Source: Thelephora terrestris (lineage: Eukaryota > Basidiomycota > Agaricomycetes > Thelephorales > Thelephoraceae). From it: DNA of 64,000 bases. The notes beneath the pieces were generated by a model, which saw nothing but the letters and a program-made list of their open reading frames with translations, was not told the origin of the DNA and ran no database searches. Below, piece by piece: positions 46,766 through 58,869 of this stretch. The stretch lies in contig WIUZ02000004.1 of the NCBI GenBank assembly GCA_015956445.1, positions 992,001-1,056,000 of the forward strand. Reading direction: 5' to 3'. Both the position numbers and the translations under genes were made by a program. The stretch's first letter is position 1, and every line of letters begins with the position of its first letter.

Positions 46766-48560
46766 GCATTTGAAACTAGGAGATGAGAGGCAGACGATGG
46801 GGATGCATAGTGTGGGTGGTGGAGGTGGGACATGAGGAATTCGTTGACCCGTTTGAGGGTGTTCCTGGAAGGGTTGACTGACGGATTGCTCGAGATGATC
46901 CACTGGAGCCGTTTTCGTATCGTAGCCTTGTCAATCTTTGGCCCTAGAAACGCTTTCAACCGAGAGCTCGTGCTGGCCTTCCATGCTGTCCCACCTTTAT
47001 TGTCCGTGTCACCGCCGTACCGTGGGTCCCCATCATCACCGAAAAAGAGACTCAACGCGGCCACAATCACCCCTGGACCCACGTCCTTTCCAGTAGGACA
47101 CGCGACACAAACGTTCTCACCAGCGATGAGATGTTTTCTAATGAATGGAATTGCCCTCGGCAAGATGTTATATAGGAGAAAATTGGAATGGGCGGATACT
47201 GAAGCGGGAAGGGACATCCGGAGAGTATGATGGTAGGGAAGGTCTCCGTCTACCTCAACCGTGTGCCCATGTGTATGGGAAGAGATGAGAACGAATGCGA
47301 GACGACGAGAGACGCATTTGAAGGTGGCAGATGCCGGAGGTGGAGATGAATCTGGGAGTTCAGAGGCAACTGCCAAAAGTAGCCTCCCAGAGATGGCATG
47401 CACGGGCTTGAGCGTAGAGGTCCAGCAGGGATCCGCCAGCTTGCCCTCTCTCGAAGCATGGCGATCTATTAAACCGTCGATGACAGACTCGAGGTCACCT
47501 CTGGCAGTGGCAAGGAGAGTCGAGCGAGAAGACCAAAAGATATCTGGATTCAAACCCCTGAGACGATTTTGAAACTCGGAACGTGTGCATTACAAGCCCA
47601 AGATCGCCTACCTTCCCCACAGTTCGTGATCGTCTCCAGATCCCTGGACATATGTAAAACCGTGCTCCCGCCTCTCAAGACCGTCTTCGATTTGCTTTGA
47701 GGCAGAGAGGCAAATCAGTGGGGTAAACCCCTGAGAACCCGAGAAAGTCGGGAGGACAGTCGTGGATTGGTCTACCCAGATCGGCCTCACGGGCTTCGCG
47801 AGAAGGGGGAGTTCATATTCGGATTCCTTCCAACATTGATCAGTGTGCAACATTGGCTAGATTGAAGTGGGTATTTACGGCGAGGGCCTCTGCCCACTCC
47901 TCGATACGCTTTTCGATCTGGCAATGTTCTTGTCGACTGACCGAGGCGGGCGGGGTGAAAAGATTGGTTTCCCAATCATGCGGGATCGCTGAGGGGAATT
48001 TTTTAGCTATAGCTTTGTTCATGACTGCACACCAGATTGGAATGGTCTTTGACAGCGCGTCCGGCATCCGTTTTCCTGCCCTAGTCGAGTCCACTATAAT
48101 TATTCTGTGAGAAAGATGAGATCACAAATAGATGACTATGCCATTGAGCACACCCAGGATTTCCCGCGATGATTGGCAGCAAATGTACGTTTGGACGACG
48201 CAGATTGAAAGACCAATTGTTGAAGTGTCCATCGGTGGATTTGAAGTAGGCGAATCTGCCAGCACCCTACGGTCGTACGAGCTGCAGCTGGAACCTAACG
48301 GTACGAGACGCGACATACCAGGCCCGGGCTGACGTACCAAGCCCCGCATCTTAAGTTTGCTGTGAATTCCCCTTTGAATGAAGCCCAGCTTAGGATAAGA
48401 AGCGCATCGCACGGATTATAGGGTATCCGTCGTATTGCTCCGCTACCTGTTCCACAAAGAGAGCGTCTTCTGCAATAGAGTGTATGCGGTTGTAAATGTC
48501 CAGAGACTCTTTCCTAATCTCCGCGAGTCCTTTCTTGTCATATAGTGTAATCGACATGTT
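46606..48560 (-). CDS. RIT1: Initiator tRNA 2'-O-ribosyl phosphate transferase
   Basis: Exons are 48560..48413, 48359..48319, 48266..48154, 48104..47879, 47826..47612 and 47557..46606 (564 aa to the first in-frame stop). Landmarks: PIIPNLRCGAWYVSPG, FAYFKSTDGHFNNWSFNLRR, IIIVDSTRAGKRMPDALSKT, PPASVSRQEHCQIEKRIEEW, GRGLNPDIFW and SVNPSRNTLKRVNEFLMS. These identify Rit1, which adds a phosphoribosyl group at A64 of cytoplasmic initiator tRNA so that it is excluded from elongation. The conserved part ends near 46840; the open frame then runs about 75 codons on, antisense to the last calpain exon. That tail may be real, or an unrecognised intron may end the protein earlier. An upstream in-frame ATG at 48593 exists. 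Confidence 0.85.
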
Positions 48561-49758
48561 TTTGTGGGAAGCGTGTGCGATCTCGATCATCAAGTCATAA
48601 AACGTTCCACTGCCAGCCCATCTTTTGTGTGCCTTCTAAATTGCATTTCCCACCTCCGAACCCGAGGCTGAGCCTCATTGTATAAGGTGGCCACTGAGGC
48701 ATACTTGAACGCCCGCCTCAAGCCCAACCCATGGTAGTAGGAACTGCGGCGTCCGGCCCCGAGACTTTGATCTCACCGGGGGGTGACTGGTGACTTCTTA
48801 ACGGGGTGCACTCATCTCTACCGCTGCGCCTTGGCTTTGCATGATGGTCCAGTGGCTCGTGCACCTGTTTCACCTTTTGTGTCGAAGGTAAACCTGCCCC
48901 GAGATGGGATCGTTCTACCGCCATCCGAGGACACTTTCCGGAGTCCTCACTCTTGGGCCACCCGTGAGACTGACGAGTTAGACTTATGCCCAGTTGACCG
49001 GCCATCTGCAGAGTCAGTATTGCAAACCTGTGCGACATCGACTTCTTGAGATGGTTCGCGGGCTGCGACGTGGGGACTGTGATTATCCAGTCGATCCCGC
49101 AGATCCGGTCTTTGACTAGGCGTGGAGACGGATCCGAACTTGCAGAGATCACGCCTAATAGCTGTAATTCTGGAAGGAATTTTGAACGAAAATTTAGTAA
49201 TGTTTCTACGCGGCTTCCGACTGTTTTATTTGACAGCTGCAGGTCTGCTAGAACACTTTTTTTTCGGAACGCCGTGCTGGTCATGATTCATAGCAAGTAG
49301 AACTACAGGATATCGGCGAAGCTCTCGAACAGGAGCTCGCTTCTAAATACAGCCCCGACGTTCACCTCTACATCTATTCGCAACTGCACTCGGTTTTTAG
49401 TCCTGCCTATCAATACACTGGTGGCGAGGTTCAAGATCACAGGCGATGTGCTCTTACAAGTGGTGGCCCGTTCCGAACAGATGACAGCCTGCTCACCGGT
49501 TGAAAAATCGATCATTGCATGCGCTCACGTTTGCTCAGGAGGTCACCCTCGATCCTAAGCGGTCTCGACCTCAAATGCCATCTCGCTCTCCTTCCTGGCT
49601 GATGACTGGGATGCTTTCGTGCGGTGGGACTTCTATCCGGCGCTGTAGTTTCCATCCTTATATTATCAATCTTTGATCGGAATCATTCCGGGCCGCTTCA
49701 GAGGGTTCGTGAATCCGCAGCGATAGGCCTTTGACACTCGACTATCGAGCTGTGCAAT
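48561..49758. other. Gene-free region upstream of RIT1 and of the secreted unknown
   Basis: About 1.2 kb. A 188-codon minus-strand frame (48718..49284) lacks any recognisable domain or splice extension and is not called. A possible tRNA-derived SINE trace lies at 48766..48835. Otherwise nothing supported. Confidence 0.5.
48766..48835 (-). repeat. Possible tRNA-derived SINE fragment
   Basis: On the minus strand AAGGCGCAGCGGTAGAG matches a tRNA D-arm/A-box, and the downstream CACCAGTCACCCCCCGG sits where a T-arm/B-box would be, at plausible spacing, but with a damaged TTCGA core. No full cloverleaf can be drawn, so a functional tRNA is excluded. Confidence 0.3.
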
Positions 49759-51615
49759 ATGCGTAGGTTGACGAACCTTTTGGTCGTTTTTGTAGCAGCC
49801 GCGGCTAGAGTCGCCGCAAATGACCAGCAAGTCTTTCGACAGCACGCCACTCCGGACTCGAAACTAGCCCAGAGGACGTACGATCAAGCAAGTTCGACCG
49901 GGAACCTAATCTTCTGGTCTGTAAACTCACTCCTCCAACAATGGCCAAACACTCGGTACATCAATGGTACGGCGACGTTTTGACAGGCTCCGCTGTAATG
50001 TGCTAACGTGAGGTAGGACATACCATAACTGCGGCGGCGGTCCTGCCTGGAACCATCCTTTACCATGGCAGAGGGAACGACGACCGACCCGTCGCGCTGG
50101 ACTGGTTGGCCACTGATCCAGAACATTCCGTTGTCTTTTGTCGGAGCAAGTGCTACCTCTACACCTACGTGACCACCCGAGCACTTCGCCTCGCCTATTT
50201 CGACGGCTCCAGCGCCGCCAAGATCAGGCCTTCCGGCGTAATGGATACCCAGGATATCTTAATATGGGGGAAGGTCCGTCCAGACATGACACGGAACGAA
50301 GCCGGTCGCATTCGGGAACTCTGCAAATGGGGGGAGCAGTTTGAGCTGGACGGATTCGTAAGGTATCGGTCCGGGTACTTCCCTCCCCCTAACCTTCCAC
50401 TCACGGCGTTATTTGTTTAGGATGGAAATGGACTTGTGAGCCTCGGAATTCTCGTACTTTGTCTAGGTCAGCTAACGTGTGGCTCAACCCAGCGAAGTAA
50501 TGATATGCGACTTCGGTGCTGGAATGGAACTCGTGTCGGAGTCACAGATCGTCCCCCACGCGAGTGAGGAACGCCATCGTCCGGATTCCATGGATCTGTT
50601 CTACCCCTCCCCTCCCCCTCCCCCTCCCCCACGGCCACAGCCACTTCCAGAGTTACCCCCGGGCTGGAGGGGGAGCGCGCGCTCCCGCATTTCAATCTCC
50701 TTCGAGGTTCTAAACTCGGGGACGTGGCACAATCGATCCCCTGGTGAAAAACGGGTCAAAATTGACTACTCCCGAGTTGTATCGTTTTTCGACCCAGCAC
50801 TTTCCAGCCTCGCTAAGGCGAGGACTGGGAAGTCCAGGGAAGAGTTCCGCCTCGATGAAATATCCGAGACGGACTCCAAATACATTCGGGAGCAGCTCCA
50901 CGACATATTCACTCGAACTGGTCAAGGGAGTGGGATTGATTGGGGAAGCATTACTCAAGTCATCGTTGATCGCTACGGGAAACGCCTCGAGTTACTGCAA
51001 CACATATTGCAAAACCCGGGATCGAAGCGGAACATCACTGAGCAAGTCGCAGAAGTCAGGTCCCAGGCTCTAATCATGCTGACACCATATATGCTCGTTT
51101 CCGCCATTCCTCCCAACCCGACTGGCCCCGTAGACCCGTCATGGATTGACCCGGTCGTGAAGCATTGCGCCTCCACACATACCGCCTGGGCTCCCTCCAC
51201 TCTGCTGACGCCTCAGGAAAAGCTAATAAAAGTGGCCGTAGAAGCGGTTCTATTCCGAATCTGCGGTGTCCTGGGCGACATCTGGAAGGATGCGTTTGAT
51301 TCGGGGGAGACTGGCTTAAATGCTCTTCAACGGCTCTTGGGGAAGTGGCAGTCTGATATTGAACAGCTCATGGACTGGCTAGACTGGTCAATGTGGCTCA
51401 AGTGCGAGCCTATCTGCGGGCCTGAGGTCAGTCATTGACTTATCCTTCTGACGAGGTAACTAAGCCCGCATTCGATCGTGCAGGAAATTTGTTACATCCC
51501 CACTTGGCCTTGGGGTTATCGCTTCGATAGAAATGAGGGGGAAAAGGTGGACATGACTCCACGATGCATAGAAGCTGTTGCACCGTATAGTTTCCTGCAA
51601 CCATTTGAGCCTTAG
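49759..51615 (+). CDS. Secreted conserved fungal protein of unknown function
   Basis: Exons are 49759..49966, 50017..50362, 50421..50435, 50493..51426 and 51484..51615 (544 aa). A signal peptide (MRRLTNLLVVFVAAAARVAA) is followed by a region with TILYHGRGNDD, WLATDPEHSVVFC, LRLAYFDGSSAAKI and MDTQDILIWG, then a Pro-rich linker and an all-helical C-terminal half (YGKRLELLQHILQNPGSK, WQSDIEQLMDWLDWSMWLKC). The protein is Cys-containing at both ends. The third exon is only 15 nt. I recognise no characterised family. The LYHGR start of the globular part superficially recalls ADP-ribosyl-transferase folds, but no catalytic set can be pointed to. Secretion is the only safe inference. Confidence 0.75.
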
Positions 51616-51866
51616 TTACGACGTTTGTGAAGCATTCGACGTGGCCATCGTACATACCGAGTTAACTTCGCCACACGTCCAATATGTTCTTCTCTATAGA
51701 TTTTGTATCCGCTTATCCCAAGCTTATCCCACATGCGTCAATTGGTCGTAGCGCTGTGAAAAGCCCACGCGATTGTCATTCGATCGCGAACTGGCACGTG
51801 CCCCGAGACAACCCATCTTTCTTCCGCCACCCGCCCAGTGGCACACCGACATTTCAGACAATTCCC

Positions 51867-53623
51867 ATGTTCCAATCCGTCGTGCAACGCGTCTGCTTTA
51901 TCCCAGAGCTCCTCTGCCTCATTTTTGATCATCTTGATCTGAGTTCCAATGCATGCAACGCGGTTGTCTGTAAGGCATGGTCCGAGGTGGCTCGGGACAA
52001 GCTGTGGTGGGAAGTTTCCGGCCCTAGACAACTGCTATCGATCCTGGCGCCGATAACCGTTGCTGGTGTAAGCGTTGTCGCCGTAGTTCGAATCAAACCC
52101 AAATAACTTACCACGTTTATCAGTGCTTCGAGAGGAAACTCGAACCAAAGGATTGGTCTCGATTTATGATATACGCTCCTCGCGTTCGCAAGTTCACCTA
52201 CGCGGATCTTGGGCATGTACCCAAGATATCTACCGCCGCTCTCGCGGAGATATCAGAAACCAGGACGACTCTCAGCCTGCTCCCGCGCCTTCGAGAGCTC
52301 ACATACATCACCGCCTTCCCTAACCAGAGAAGGTTCGCAGTCTTGTTCATGAACGAGTCAGTTCGTCGGTTCAACTTCAGGTTGGACGATGAACCCGAGC
52401 CTCTCCGCCCCTTCTTCGATAACATCCCGGCGCGCATGCCACATCTGACGGTTCTGGACCTACGAACCTCGCGCTCCGCCTCATCCATCGAAAAGGATTT
52501 GGCACGTCTCCTCAGTGAACTTCCGTGCCTAGAAAAGGTCGTATTACCCCTTTACCACGTCACGGGTAGCATGCTGGAGACCCTCACGAAGTTACCCGAC
52601 ATTGGTGTCATCGAATTCCAATACTTGCAAGGCCAAGGTATCGGGGACAAAGCGGACGTAGCAAATTTCGACCCCCATATACCCAAGGATGGATTCCCGA
52701 AACTTTGGGACCTGTCCCTCAGTGCACATCTTTCAAAACTTATACCAGTATTGATTGACACGCTTGCTCCCGCCGCGAAGAATCTGACGTCTCTCTACCT
52801 CCACGCAATCTCCGTGAAAAACGAGGCATCCGTCCACGAATACTTTTCCGCGGTCGGAGAGAATTTCCCGCTGATCGAGAGGATCTACATGGAAGCACTT
52901 CCAGGTCCGATCATGAGCACCCAATGGAGCGGGGCGGAGCCAGAGTTCGAGGTCCTGACGTTGGACACTCTCAAGCCTCTCTTCGACTGTCCACATCTGG
53001 ACACTTTCGTGCTGATGTACCCCAGCCCACTCTGCCTAACGCTAGACGACCTAGAGACACTGACCAGCAGGTGGCCCGCCCTCGAAGTAATCGACCTCAA
53101 CAAGGAGCCAGTGATCCTTGGGTCAGCGTTAGGAACGCGATCAAATCTGTCACTCCGCGCTCTTCTTCCTTTCGCAAAGAACTGTCCCAACCTCCGGGAA
53201 CTTGGACTGTACTTGGACGCGACGGAGACAGACCTCCCATCGGCCTCTGAAATACCGCGTCCCTTCACCAAACTCACCGACCTTAACGTTGGAATTTCAA
53301 GCATCGGGGAGCCGCAATCTGTCGCCTTCTTCCTCAGTCGCATTTGTCCTGCAGATTGTAGAGTCGAAGCGGGGGAGCGTTGGCCACACGTCGAATCGTT
53401 TGTCGACGACACTTCTCGCGCTGTGTTACAGGGCCGGATCAGCGCATGGGTCGAGGTTAATTCCTACCTCCCCCTCTCGGTGAAGCTCAGGCACGAGGAA
53501 AAGGCTGTACGGGATGATCTTGAGAGAGAGGTAGAAGATCTACGGATCCGGAACGCCATCCTGGCCGAGAAATCTGCGATGGGTTTGAAGGGTGACGGAG
53601 ATAGGGGATGTATCATAGTCTGA
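51867..53623 (+). CDS. F-box/LRR protein
   Basis: Exons are 51867..52067 and 52124..53623 (566 aa). N-terminal F-box: CFIPELLCLIFDHLDLSSNA, then VVCKAWSEVARDKLWWEV. The rest is a series of irregular leucine-rich repeats (MPHLTVLDLRTSRSASSIEK, LPCLEKVVLPLYHVTGS, FPKLWDLSLSAHLSKLIPVL, CPNLRELGLYLDATETD). The C-terminus has a short charged coiled coil (EEKAVRDDLEREVEDLRIRN) and ends in GCIIV; the Cys could be a prenylation-like site, but it is not a true CaaX-terminal motif. Typical substrate-receptor architecture for an SCF ligase; the target is unknown. It is unrelated in detail to the F-box gene at 30959. Confidence 0.85.
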
Positions 53624-53662
53624 GGACGAAACTTTTCTATATTACTTTTCTTTGCCTGCATC

Positions 53663-53702
53663 ATACATCGGAAAAAACAGTTGGATATTTTCTCCGATGT
53701 AT
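53663..53702. repeat. 3'-flanking hairpin after the F-box/LRR gene
   Basis: ATACATCGGA and TCCGATGTAT are perfect 10-bp inverted arms, separated by 20 bases, 40 bp downstream of the stop codon; probably in the 3' untranslated region. Confidence 0.6.
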
Positions 53703-53915
53703 TCTCTATCGTTGTATTAGAAACTCTTACACGTATCCACCAGGAGGGTGTGGAGGGTTGTGCTCAAGCGGTTTTTATTCGTCGCAAACAAGAAGTGGTG
53801 GACAATTCCAACGCATAGATATGTGTGTACACTAACCTAACGATCCATTATATACGAAGCAGGGGATAACAATCGGGATACCGTAGCCGAGACGCGGAAA
53901 GGAGACGAAATCACT

Positions 53916-56900
53916 CTAACGGAGTGAGATAGGTGCGATTTGAGAGGATGAATAGCTGTCAAACCCCCCACCAAACCCGGTTGCGCCGGACAGAGATGAG
54001 CTCGAAGAAAAGCAAGGAGCAGGAATATTCCCGCTGCACTCTGGAGAGCCGGTCGAACTTGGGCTCGGCCAAGAGAAGCTGTTTGTAAATGAAGAATTCA
54101 ATAAACATACCACCGTTGACAGGAGAGGCAGCATACCCAGGCATCATCCCGTTCGACCACCAGTTAGGGTTCCCGATCGCTCGCAAGGTCGCGAGCATGT
54201 CTTCCTCCGAAAGGCAAGCCATAAAATTCACAGCGCTATCCTGTGCAGCAGCGACGCCAGCCGATGTCTGGGGTTGGTACCGTGGCATTTCGTGCGTGTA
54301 GGAAATGCCGGGCTGGGAGGACAGGTTCGGGTCCGACACATACGAAACATCGCCAAAGCGGCCTTGTGGCATCGAAGTGCTCTCTGTGGTACCCTGACCC
54401 TGACCAAAGTGCTGAGTCGAGGTGCTGGAAGGTTGTGGGTGCCCCTCGTACGAAGTGTGGTCACCGCCTCCGGTTTGTTTGCTCGGTGGGAGGGGCGCCT
54501 GGGAAAGCGAGTCCCGGTTCGAGTCCTGGTGTTGCCTCATGAGCAACCCAGCAAGGAACTTAGCGTGCAGCTTCGGGGCGTGCTTTTTATCGATGGCGAC
54601 ATCAGGGGAATTCAGAATTTGGATGAGTCTTCCGATGTAGTCGAAAATCTTCGTCTTGTCCTCAGGTTCCACAAGCCAAGAAAATTCGGGCCGTAGGAGC
54701 TAGAGCGAGGGTAGCGTTAGGGCGAAGGATTCCACACGTGATTGACCGGGTATTCACCTTGAGCAAAAACGCGGATGCGAAGGAGGTGAAGACGAAGTGA
54801 CCTGTCAAGACGTCAGACTCCGGAATACACGGACAAGAGGTAATGCCTCACCATCCGGAGAGTATAGCATGAAACCACTTGGGGCCAAATTTTCGATCAT
54901 GATCCTGATTACGGAGACAGCGGCGCCAAAACACTTCGCGTAAAAGTGTCGCAGATCCGCCTCAACGCGTTTCTCAAAGGCGCATTGAAAACCGAACGAG
55001 TGCATCACGAGTCTTGAGTAGTTCACGAGGCTTAAAGAAAAGAGGGAATAGAGTGAGCTTTTCTAAAATGCCAGTCGTCTGTCGCACACGTACAAGGGAA
55101 GCAGAGAACATCTGAATGCGTATGAGGGTTCTGTCGAGTTTGATGAAGAATGGATCAGGGGACCTAAAATGATGTACAGAAGGCTCCACTTACCGCCGGT
55201 ATCACTCTCGGCAAACTTCACTTTCCATTCATCGTTGAACATGGTCAATTTGTCATCGTGATATTGGGTAACTGCCTTGAAGTCGATGGACTGCCAAAGA
55301 CGGGTATCGTAAGCCACGATGCGGCGGATGTCCAACTCATCAATCGTCACCTTGTTCAAGCCGGTGGCCGAGTCAGGGTCCGAGAATAGCTCCTCGTGGA
55401 ACTTGGCCATGATTCTCATGAGACTGGTGTAGCCGCATAGGCCGATGTCATACTACGTGAGAGTGCAGCGTGAGTCTATGTGCGTTGTGCTCCACAAATC
55501 TCCTTACGCGATCATTGAACTTTGACCTCTTATACCAATCCGCCGACTTCCTGATAACCCTGCGAACCCTGTGAGTGAAGGCTGTGTAAAGGTAGAGAAA
55601 TTGCTCACGAGTCCTCCTTGATGGAGGGGGGCTTGCCGAACTGTGTGGCAGTAGAGCGGTCTAAATTGTGACAAATTAGCCACGTTCTCGTTTTGTTCAG
55701 CGCCTCCCTCTCTTCGCTCTCGTTAGCCACTTTCTTCGATTGTGGCAGGAACAGATTGAGATCCGTGGCAATTCTGACAGCGGAAGGATCAGTACGTGCC
55801 AAATCTGACATGCTATCTGACAAACCTAATCGCGAGGCCGATATAGAGCCAACTGCGATCTTCCTCCCAACGTTTAGCGGGCACACCGTAGGTGTTGAGG
55901 AGGATATACGCCTGACATAGTTCCACAGATTTCCAGCCGTCTATGAGCGCATTGGCGGCCGCGTGCCTCGCGAAATGCATCGCTATCGGATATACCTCGG
56001 ACTTCTCCCTATAGTACCGGGACGAAACAGCGCACACTACATCATCACCGGTTAGTTTCGTGGCACTGAGACATAGCACTAAGAGGAATTGACGTACCAA
56101 CCGTGAACAGGAATGGGCATCTAGCGAAAGTGCTAGCCGGCGTGTGCAAGGAGGGATCCAATAAGGACACGTGGGGCTATCGAAGGGCCCTTATGAGCAA
56201 CAAACTGCATGGAGCGTCCCTGGTACCTACATTTAGCTTGGTGTAGAATCTAGAGATTGGGATCAGCAATAAAGAATGTTGGGTGGCATAGAACGTTCCA
56301 GATAAGTGGACACTCACATGGAAAACAGCTTCTCCACATCTGTGGGCGTTACCAACCCGTGAACCAGAATTTCAGGGGGTGTATGTTGTTCAATCAGCGA
56401 GGCTCGGAGACCCAGATCTGTGGCGGCGCCTGGAGAGTGGCGGGATCAACAAATGAGGAAACCGGGAAAATGGTAGGAGCGGAGCACCCAAACTCACCTT
56501 TATTGAAATATTTTGGATTTGCGTAACCCTTCAGGTATAGTTTGTCAGTGGCCACAGATTATAAGCGATTCTCAGTAACCCACGAGGTCTTCGTCGTCGT
56601 TGTGGTTCTTTTTTGTAGAACTTCTACCATTTGACAGGCTCAAGTTCGCAATCAGGCCGATGGGCACGGTGACATCGGGAAGGGCCCCGGCCGCCTTATC
56701 CGCAATGTTTGAATCACTGCCATCCTCGTCGTCGCTGTTGAGGTCGCCCTGGGCACCTTCTCCCGGTACAGTTGTGACGCCATCACCATCGGAATCTGTA
56801 TCGGAGGCGGTGTCTTTCACAGGTGAGGTGAACGTGAACGAGTGTGATTTCATGGTCCCCCCGGCGGCCTTAACATCAGAGTTGAAACTGGCCGTCAGTT

Positions 56901-58621
56901 TCTCCAACCATTCAACGATGCTTTCTTTGTTCTCGTCGGAGGGGGATGTGGAACTCTGATACGCAGCGATCGCCAATGGTGTTGCGCCGTACGGGTTGTG
57001 CAACTAAGGAGAGCTATCATCAAGAGATAGAGGAGTAAAGTATCACAGAACATACCTGTTTGAGGAGGGACTCGATTATAACATCCTTCTGCTTGATCTG
57101 TGCAAGGAGATATTCCCGTTTGCTAGATGAAGGGACAGTTAACAGCTCGTCGTCGTTGGAAGAGGAAGGTGATGAAGGTCTGGACATCTCCGGTACTGAT
57201 GCAGCGGAAGACGCTAAGGTCGACCCTTTATATGGGATGCACGATCCCGTGAGCAATAGGAGAGGTCGGGGACAAAACCTACTTTGGGGCGCTCCGAGGC
57301 TTCCTACCCTCTACCACGCAGCGGTGTCCCCCTGTCTTACACCGTCTACAGATGTTTTCGTGCTTCGGAAAATCGCACTTCATCTGAAGCGGTGCAAATC
57401 CGGGATCGAAGTTCGCGTTAGTTGACGTTAATCGGGCCTCGATATGGCTGCGGAGGCACTCGCCTTGAGCTTCTTGCAATGCGTACATGCTCCCGGACTG
57501 TCGGAGAGGTAAGGGAATTAGCGATCGGATCGGCGTAAGGGAGGGTGGGAGGGGGTGGCTCCGGCAATAGACAAGGTCCGGAAGGGACGCCCGTGCAACG
57601 AGGCAATGATGTAGACCTCGCACGGGAGTTCCGGGGATATAGCTGAAAGAGTGGCTTACAGTCTAGTAGGGAATCTAAAATTTGGTCCACGTGGCGGTTG
57701 CGTGAGATGGATCGAAAAGTCGGTCACGCCGCCAAGGACATCGTCGTCGTCTGAATCTGTGGTAGAGTCATCTCCTATCCTGGGTCTCTTGACGCCCTTT
57801 CGCTTCTTGCCACCCTTAACCGTTTTCTTCTGAGCGCTCGATTCCACAGCGGCAACAGGAAGCTTCGTGGCGGAGGTTGACGGAGTGGGCAGGGGTTGTG
57901 GAGTTGGTTCACTAGTGTTCCGCTGCGATGACTGATCCGAGATCGCGGGCGAGACGGAAGGACCACGAGGAAGTGCGCTTGCAAGTAGTTCGGAAGAGGA
58001 GGATGAAGGTGTCGCGTTATTCGCAGCCTCGGACAGGGTTGAATTGAAAAACTGGAACTGCTGCGAATAGGGGTAGTTCTCGAGCCGGGACGCGTTCTGG
58101 CCGAGATGTGAGGGGTTCGATGACACTTGTCCGTACAGATAGGATTCATTGATAGCTGGGGACCGATAACCCAATGAAGCTGACAGATCGAAGGAAAAGT
58201 GTGTCTGCTGAGGAGGCTGATGCTGAGGGGCGACAAAGTTGTATTGGTTCAAATGGTGAGGAACTGCCTGCTCCTGAGGCAACTGCTGAGGCTGGGCGGC
58301 GGTCTGTTGCTGAGGTCGAGGGAAAGGTTCCTGGATAGCAGCAGACGACTGAGATTGCTGTTGCCGATAGGGGATGCTATAGGCACCGGTGTCCAAACCA
58401 GAAGCATACTGCTGGTCCGTGGAGTGCAACCACTGGTGATCGCCTAGCGATGGCTGAGGCTGCGGACCCACCGCACTGGGATCGTAAAACGCAGGTGCTC
58501 CTGGAATTATTCCGGAGCTAGAAGACGACGGTTGAGTCGGTGGCTGCTGACCCCCGTCCTGCTGGCTGCCAGCTGTCGACCATTGTGCATTCCGGGACCG
58601 GCGCTGATCCCCTCCGAACAT
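53916..58621 (-). CDS. Zn2Cys6 transcription factor
   Basis: Eighteen exons: 58621..57660, 57496..57463 (GC donor), 57383..57283, 57122..57056, 57003..56584, 56528..56498, 56429..56318, 56249..56231, 56176..56098, 56036..55826, 55773..55609, 55559..55508, 55452..55194, 55163..55094, 55030..54852, 54801..54758, 54699..54107, 54063..53916 (about 1,181 aa). The first 320 residues are Gln/Ser/Pro-rich. The zinc cluster (about 325-354) is CTHCKKLKMKC, then CRRCKTGGHRC, fully conserved. A short helix follows (KREYLLAQIKQKDVIIES). The fungal regulatory domain has SRYYREKSEVYPIAMHFA, ALIDGWKSVELCQAYIL, RWEEDRSWLYIGLAIRIATD and TATQFGKPPSIKED. It is a nuclear DNA-binding regulator; target genes are unknown. 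Confidence 0.88.
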
Positions 58622-58869
58622 GTCTGTGCTCTAGCCGAGCTCTGGGATATGACGTGCCGCGTTGCTGATGGGGAGGGCTACAGATAGACGAAAGACCGCT
58701 CTGCGCTCTGCGGTAGAAGTACAAGTATAGTGTTTAAAAGGGCGAAAAGGCCGCCGCCGGTATTTAAGTAACGATGATCAGGAGTATTTTGCCCACTAGA
58801 CGCCAAATCTTCCCGCTGAACCGGCCCCTCAACTCCCTTAGCCGATCGACATCACTCTAACTCTGATTC

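Noticed and set aside
48718-49284. 188-codon minus-strand frame upstream of RIT1
   Set aside because: No family motifs or splice continuation; it partly covers the possible SINE fragment.
54500-54545. GGTTCGAGTCC sequence resembling a tRNA B-box
   Set aside because: Lies within coding sequence of the transcription factor; no A-box or cloverleaf around it.
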